A stretch of DNA of 52,195 nucleotides, taken from contig JAWQRO010000154.1 of assembly GCA_033557835.1 (NCBI GenBank), forward strand, positions 1 through 52,195, in the 5' to 3' direction. Under the pieces are notes generated by a model, which was given only the letters and a program-made list of their open reading frames with translations, did no database searches and was not told the origin of the DNA. Numbering within the stretch: the stretch's first letter is position 1; the number at the start of each line of letters is the position of its first letter. The translations under genes and the position numbers were made by a program. The stretch comes from Helochares maculicollis (lineage: Eukaryota; Arthropoda; Insecta; Coleoptera; Hydrophilidae). Shown here one piece after another: positions 48,901-52,195 of the stretch.

Positions 48901-50841
48901 CATCTTAAACAAAATAACTAAACTGGGCAGCTTATGCCTACTTAGGGTGGGCTTATAATGTCATATGTCGGCCATATTTTAGTACCAGAGTTTTCAAGCT
49001 ATTTACCTACCTGTTGTCTGTAGATAATATATGTGAGAAAATAATGCACGTGTATAATAATCATATTATATTTATGGCAATATTATTCATAAATAAGAAA
49101 ATATTGTAATATTTACAAAACTTTGGGGAAAAAACAAACGGTATTAATCCAATGCTGTTGTTAGCGTCATCGCTCTAGACATAATATTTTCTGAATATAT
49201 GGTATGAATCACATAATTAGTATTATAAATAGCATTACTGTTACATATATATGTAATAGTTTAATGTGATATATATACTAACTAATTAGAAAAAAATTGT
49301 ACATATTTACACACATTAAGCAGAAAAAAATTGTGCAGATAAATAGCACACGAAAAATTTATAAAGACCACCAAAGCTCCACAAGGCGTTTAATATGCTT
49401 ACGGCGCTACATTTTACAGGTGACAAATATGGATGCTCAAAAATACACTTTTAAGCGTTGTACAGAAACGTGAGTTTGTTCATTCTTGGCGTCATAACTA
49501 AATGCAGAATGTGTACAATTTGCAATATTGTCAAATAATTTACTCTTAAGACCAAGAGTAACCGCGCGCGTGAATAAATAATCGAAATTGACCTGTAGGA
49601 GTTCCAAATAAATTGAGGAAAACGCCACATTCACTTATTCAAATTAAACTTTATAGGTGGAGAACTTGGGAGAGAGACATATTTATGATAATTGAATGAA
49701 TAAAATGAAACCTGAAGTTAAAATAGGTTTTTTCAATTCAGAAATGCAGCCGCCGCTTATTTACAGCTTCTAATGTATGTAAAATGCTCGGTGTAAATTG
49801 TCAAGTGAATCAGTGGGTTCAGCTTTACTGTTGTAGCCGACTGCGCCTCTTGACGGCCAAGACCAGAAGAAAATTTGCGTCTACAATCTTGAGTTTATTA
49901 AATTTTACGGTTGTTAAGCACTGCAAAAATAGTTACTGGGAATAAAAAGTAGACCCAAACAATCGTATCCAATTTTACTAAGGATGCATGTTGCCGCTTA
50001 GGAAAATATCAATTTTCGTTTTGTTCGTTGCGTTGTTATATAAATTATGTCTAAAGGAATTGTCTTGTAAAACTTTTGTGGTCAAAAAATGAATGTAAAT
50101 TACACAAAAATAGTCTTGAGTCTATTTATAAATGACAAGAATTATGCACTTATTTTAACATGATTATTGTACTTAGCCGCTAAGCTTGAGTGGAATGATT
50201 ATAATTCTCGGCGTGGATCTGAAACAATGAGCGGGCGCCGTTATTCAAAGCTACTGCATCATTATTATTATTCACTGTAATTCAATAAATGGCCACGTAC
50301 TAGACTGACGTGCATAATTATGACTTTAAAGTGGACGTATTAACACGTAAGAACCTATTGCCATTGGAAAATTATCATCCGTATGGCAGACCGCCTTGGT
50401 GGACTGTAGCAACCAACCGCTCTAACTCGAAGTTTGATGCATTATCTCAATGATTGGGACAATTTACATATTTTCGAGTTTGTAAGAGCTTCGTCTTAAT
50501 TAAAGTTACACAGTTTATTCTTGATGAAGTCAGCATTCAGTTACTGTATTGCCACGTTGTATAAGTCTAATCTAACAAAACAATTGTAAGCTTGACTAAT
50601 CTTATCATGGGCAGTCTGTATAGCTGGGACAGGATCGAGTATCCTTAATTGACCTCTAATACGCGCTTTATTTTGGAGTCCTGTTTGGCACGTATGTCCT
50701 TAGTTCGAATTTGTAAGGAAATCTAGTAATACCGTTAAAAATTTATTCTATTTGTACTCTTCAAGCTGATTACAGTAAAATCTTCAGTCACTTTTATAGA
50801 TCACCGTGGTATAGTAAATAAAAGCAGCATTAAGGGATGTA
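45918..50841. other. No gene seen
   Basis: AT-rich sequence. A 16-bp palindrome TTACATATATATGTAA lies at 49241-49256 in a low-complexity patch. Slightly less AT-rich segments at 46220-46290, 47380-47480 and 50380-50700 contain no recognised coding or RNA signature. Minus frames at 46332-46523, 47592-47843 and 49437-49634 are unsupported. Confidence 0.5.
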
Positions 50842-52020
50842 CCAGGTGGGCAAGTTTAAAATGTTGTTTTGTTATGAAAAATACGCAATTATTTAAGAAC
50901 AATGGTAAAAAATGTTTTGTTCAAAATATTGACCCTCTCTTTTTACACATTTTATGCATCTCTTGGGGAATTTATGGGTACCATTGCAAAAGAAAGCTTC
51001 ACCATCCATTGATATCCATTCATCGAGCCATTTTTGTACATCCTCGAAAGTCTTGAAGTATTGCTCAGCTAGTCCATGTCCCATCGATGAGAAGAAGTGA
51101 TAATCAGAAGGTGCCAGGTCTGGTGAATACGGAGGGTGGGGTAGGAGTTCCCAACCACGCGAAGGAAGCGTTTCTTTGACCACTTTGGCTGAATATGCAG
51201 GAGCGTTGTCATGCTGCTGAATGATTTTACCGTGTCTTCGAGCCCATTCTGGGTGTTTTTCGAACAATGCATGGTTTAAATTGATCACTTGTTGTCGGTA
51301 GCGGACGGTTTCGTCGGGTTTGAGAAGCTCGTAGTCCGCTACTCCCTTCTGATCCCACCACACACACAGCATTGTCTTCCTCCCAAAACGATCTGGTTTT
51401 GTACTCGATGTTGATGGTTGTCCTGACGTTACCCACTGTTTCTTACGTTTGGGATTTCCAAATATATCCATTTTTTATTGCCAGTTACAACCCGATGCAA
51501 ACAACCCTTTGTTTTGTGGCATATAGGCAGCATTTCGAACACAGATTTTCGTCTTTCTATCTGTCGCTAGTTCAGTTTGTGTGGACCCCAATTTCCAACC
51601 TTTTGAATCTTCCCCACGATTCTCAGGCGATCGGAATGGCTTGCCGAGTGACATTCAACTGCTCCGCCATCATTTGTTGTGTTTTTGTATCGTCTTCGTC
51701 CAATAATACATAAAATTCGTCGATTTTAACGTTTTTGATCGATTTTCACGTTCTTTGTCAATATCATTGAAAACGCCACTTTTGAAACCAGCGTTCACAA
51801 GTCTTGACAGCTATAGCAAGGTCGCCCTAAGTTTCTACAAGAATTCGATAACTTCCCGATGCCTTTTCCTTTTGATTGAATAAGAAAATCATTACATGCC
51901 GCAAATGCTCTTTATTTGGCTCAAAATGTTTAACACGAAAAAGAAGTATACCACTAACTCGTAAACAAATAAACGAATATGACGTTTTGTAATGGGCATT
52001 CTTACCAAAAAAATCTGGAG
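50842..52020 (-). mobile_element. Mariner family A, copy 3; 3' end intact, 5' end not found
   Basis: TA at 50840-50841 then CCAGGTGGGCAAGTTTAAAA, the 3' terminal repeat (one change from the family tip). The 5' leader matches copy 1 through AACGAATATGACGTTTTGTA and GGGCA up to about 52015 (with gaps), then similarity fades and no CCAGGTG end appears before the window ends. So it is either 5' truncated or too diverged to follow. Confidence 0.87.
50893..51925 (-). pseudogene. Family A transposase, copy 3 (dead)
   Basis: The start codon is deleted: the leader ACACGAAAAAG runs into CATTTTGAGCCAAATAAAG, losing the ATGTCG of the other copies. TAC to TAG follows at VET-stop, then frameshifts. The longest open piece covers residues from MDIFGNPKRKKQWVTSGQP through LCVWWDQKGVADYELLKPD, QQHDNAPAYSAKVVKE (second Asp kept), YSPDLAPSDYHFF (third Asp kept) and EGQYFE. 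The first catalytic motif reads TGNKKW in place of TGDEKW, so the first Asp is Asn. The normal stop has become CAA and reading runs on to TAA at 50893. Three codons found in copy 2 (in ETVNILRYRQQ) are absent here (ETVRYRQQ). Confidence 0.9.
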
Positions 52021-52195
52021 TGTTTCCACTCAACATTCCCGTAAAAATATATGTACGACATAAAAGTACCTGCCATTAATAATAATAAAACTACAAACAC
52101 TACAAAAGTTTTAATATTCATAATTTACATATACTTCAATGTCTATTTTCAACACATTAATATATTCATAAGGAATATTCAATTCTTTTTTTTTC

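Noticed and set aside
51372..51713. 113-codon plus-strand frame
   Set aside because: Antisense to family A copy 3 and equivalent in position to the antisense frame in copy 2.

Overview
The window looks like 52 kb of nuclear DNA from an arthropod, most likely an insect. The evidence is strong A+T richness, the absence of dense open reading frames or operon-like layout, and several degraded mariner (Tc1/mariner, DD34D) transposons of types common in insects. I found no intact cellular gene. The longest open frames are transposase fragments or their antisense shadows. The rest reads as intergenic or long-intron DNA with simple duplications, one two-copy dispersed repeat and a few less AT-rich blocks that may be regulatory or old coding relics.

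Layout, left to right. 1-328: 3' end of a mariner with a cecropia/Hsmar1-type terminal repeat. 755-880: a faint possible transposase relic. 5212-6400: mariner family A copy 1, TA-flanked at both ends. 8067-8235 (-): a small coding-like frame with a one-base frameshift. 9848-11230: dispersed repeat R copy a. 12946-13061 and 13781-14153: local tandem duplications. 17708-19100: repeat R copy b. 22210-23170: a long palindrome and a promoter-like patch with a 15-bp direct repeat. 23795-25883: family B mariner (+) split by family A copy 2 (-). 27010-27300 (-): a GC-rich coding relic with in-frame stops. 33070-35195: mellifera-type mariner E (-) split by mariner D (33255-34538). 39804-41082: mariner C with both terminal repeats. 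45861-45917: a 19-bp triplication. 50842 to about 52020: family A copy 3, missing its 5' end.

The window records at least five mariner lineages (A-E) plus the partial element at the left edge. Two clear nestings give relative ages: B is older than A copy 2, and E is older than D. Every transposase is broken by stops, frameshifts or deletions, so none should be autonomous. Family A transposase resembles the mauritiana (Mos1) type, E the mellifera type, and the left-edge element the cecropia type. These subfamily names rest on remembered motifs, not on a search.

The most useful items for follow-up are the two nested junctions (one with 7-bp microhomology, one with an unexpected 7-bp direct repeat), the 15-bp duplication at the 3' end of family A copy 1, the dispersed repeat with its own internal duplication, and the two unrecognised coding relics. 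I found no convincing new enzymatic or defence system.
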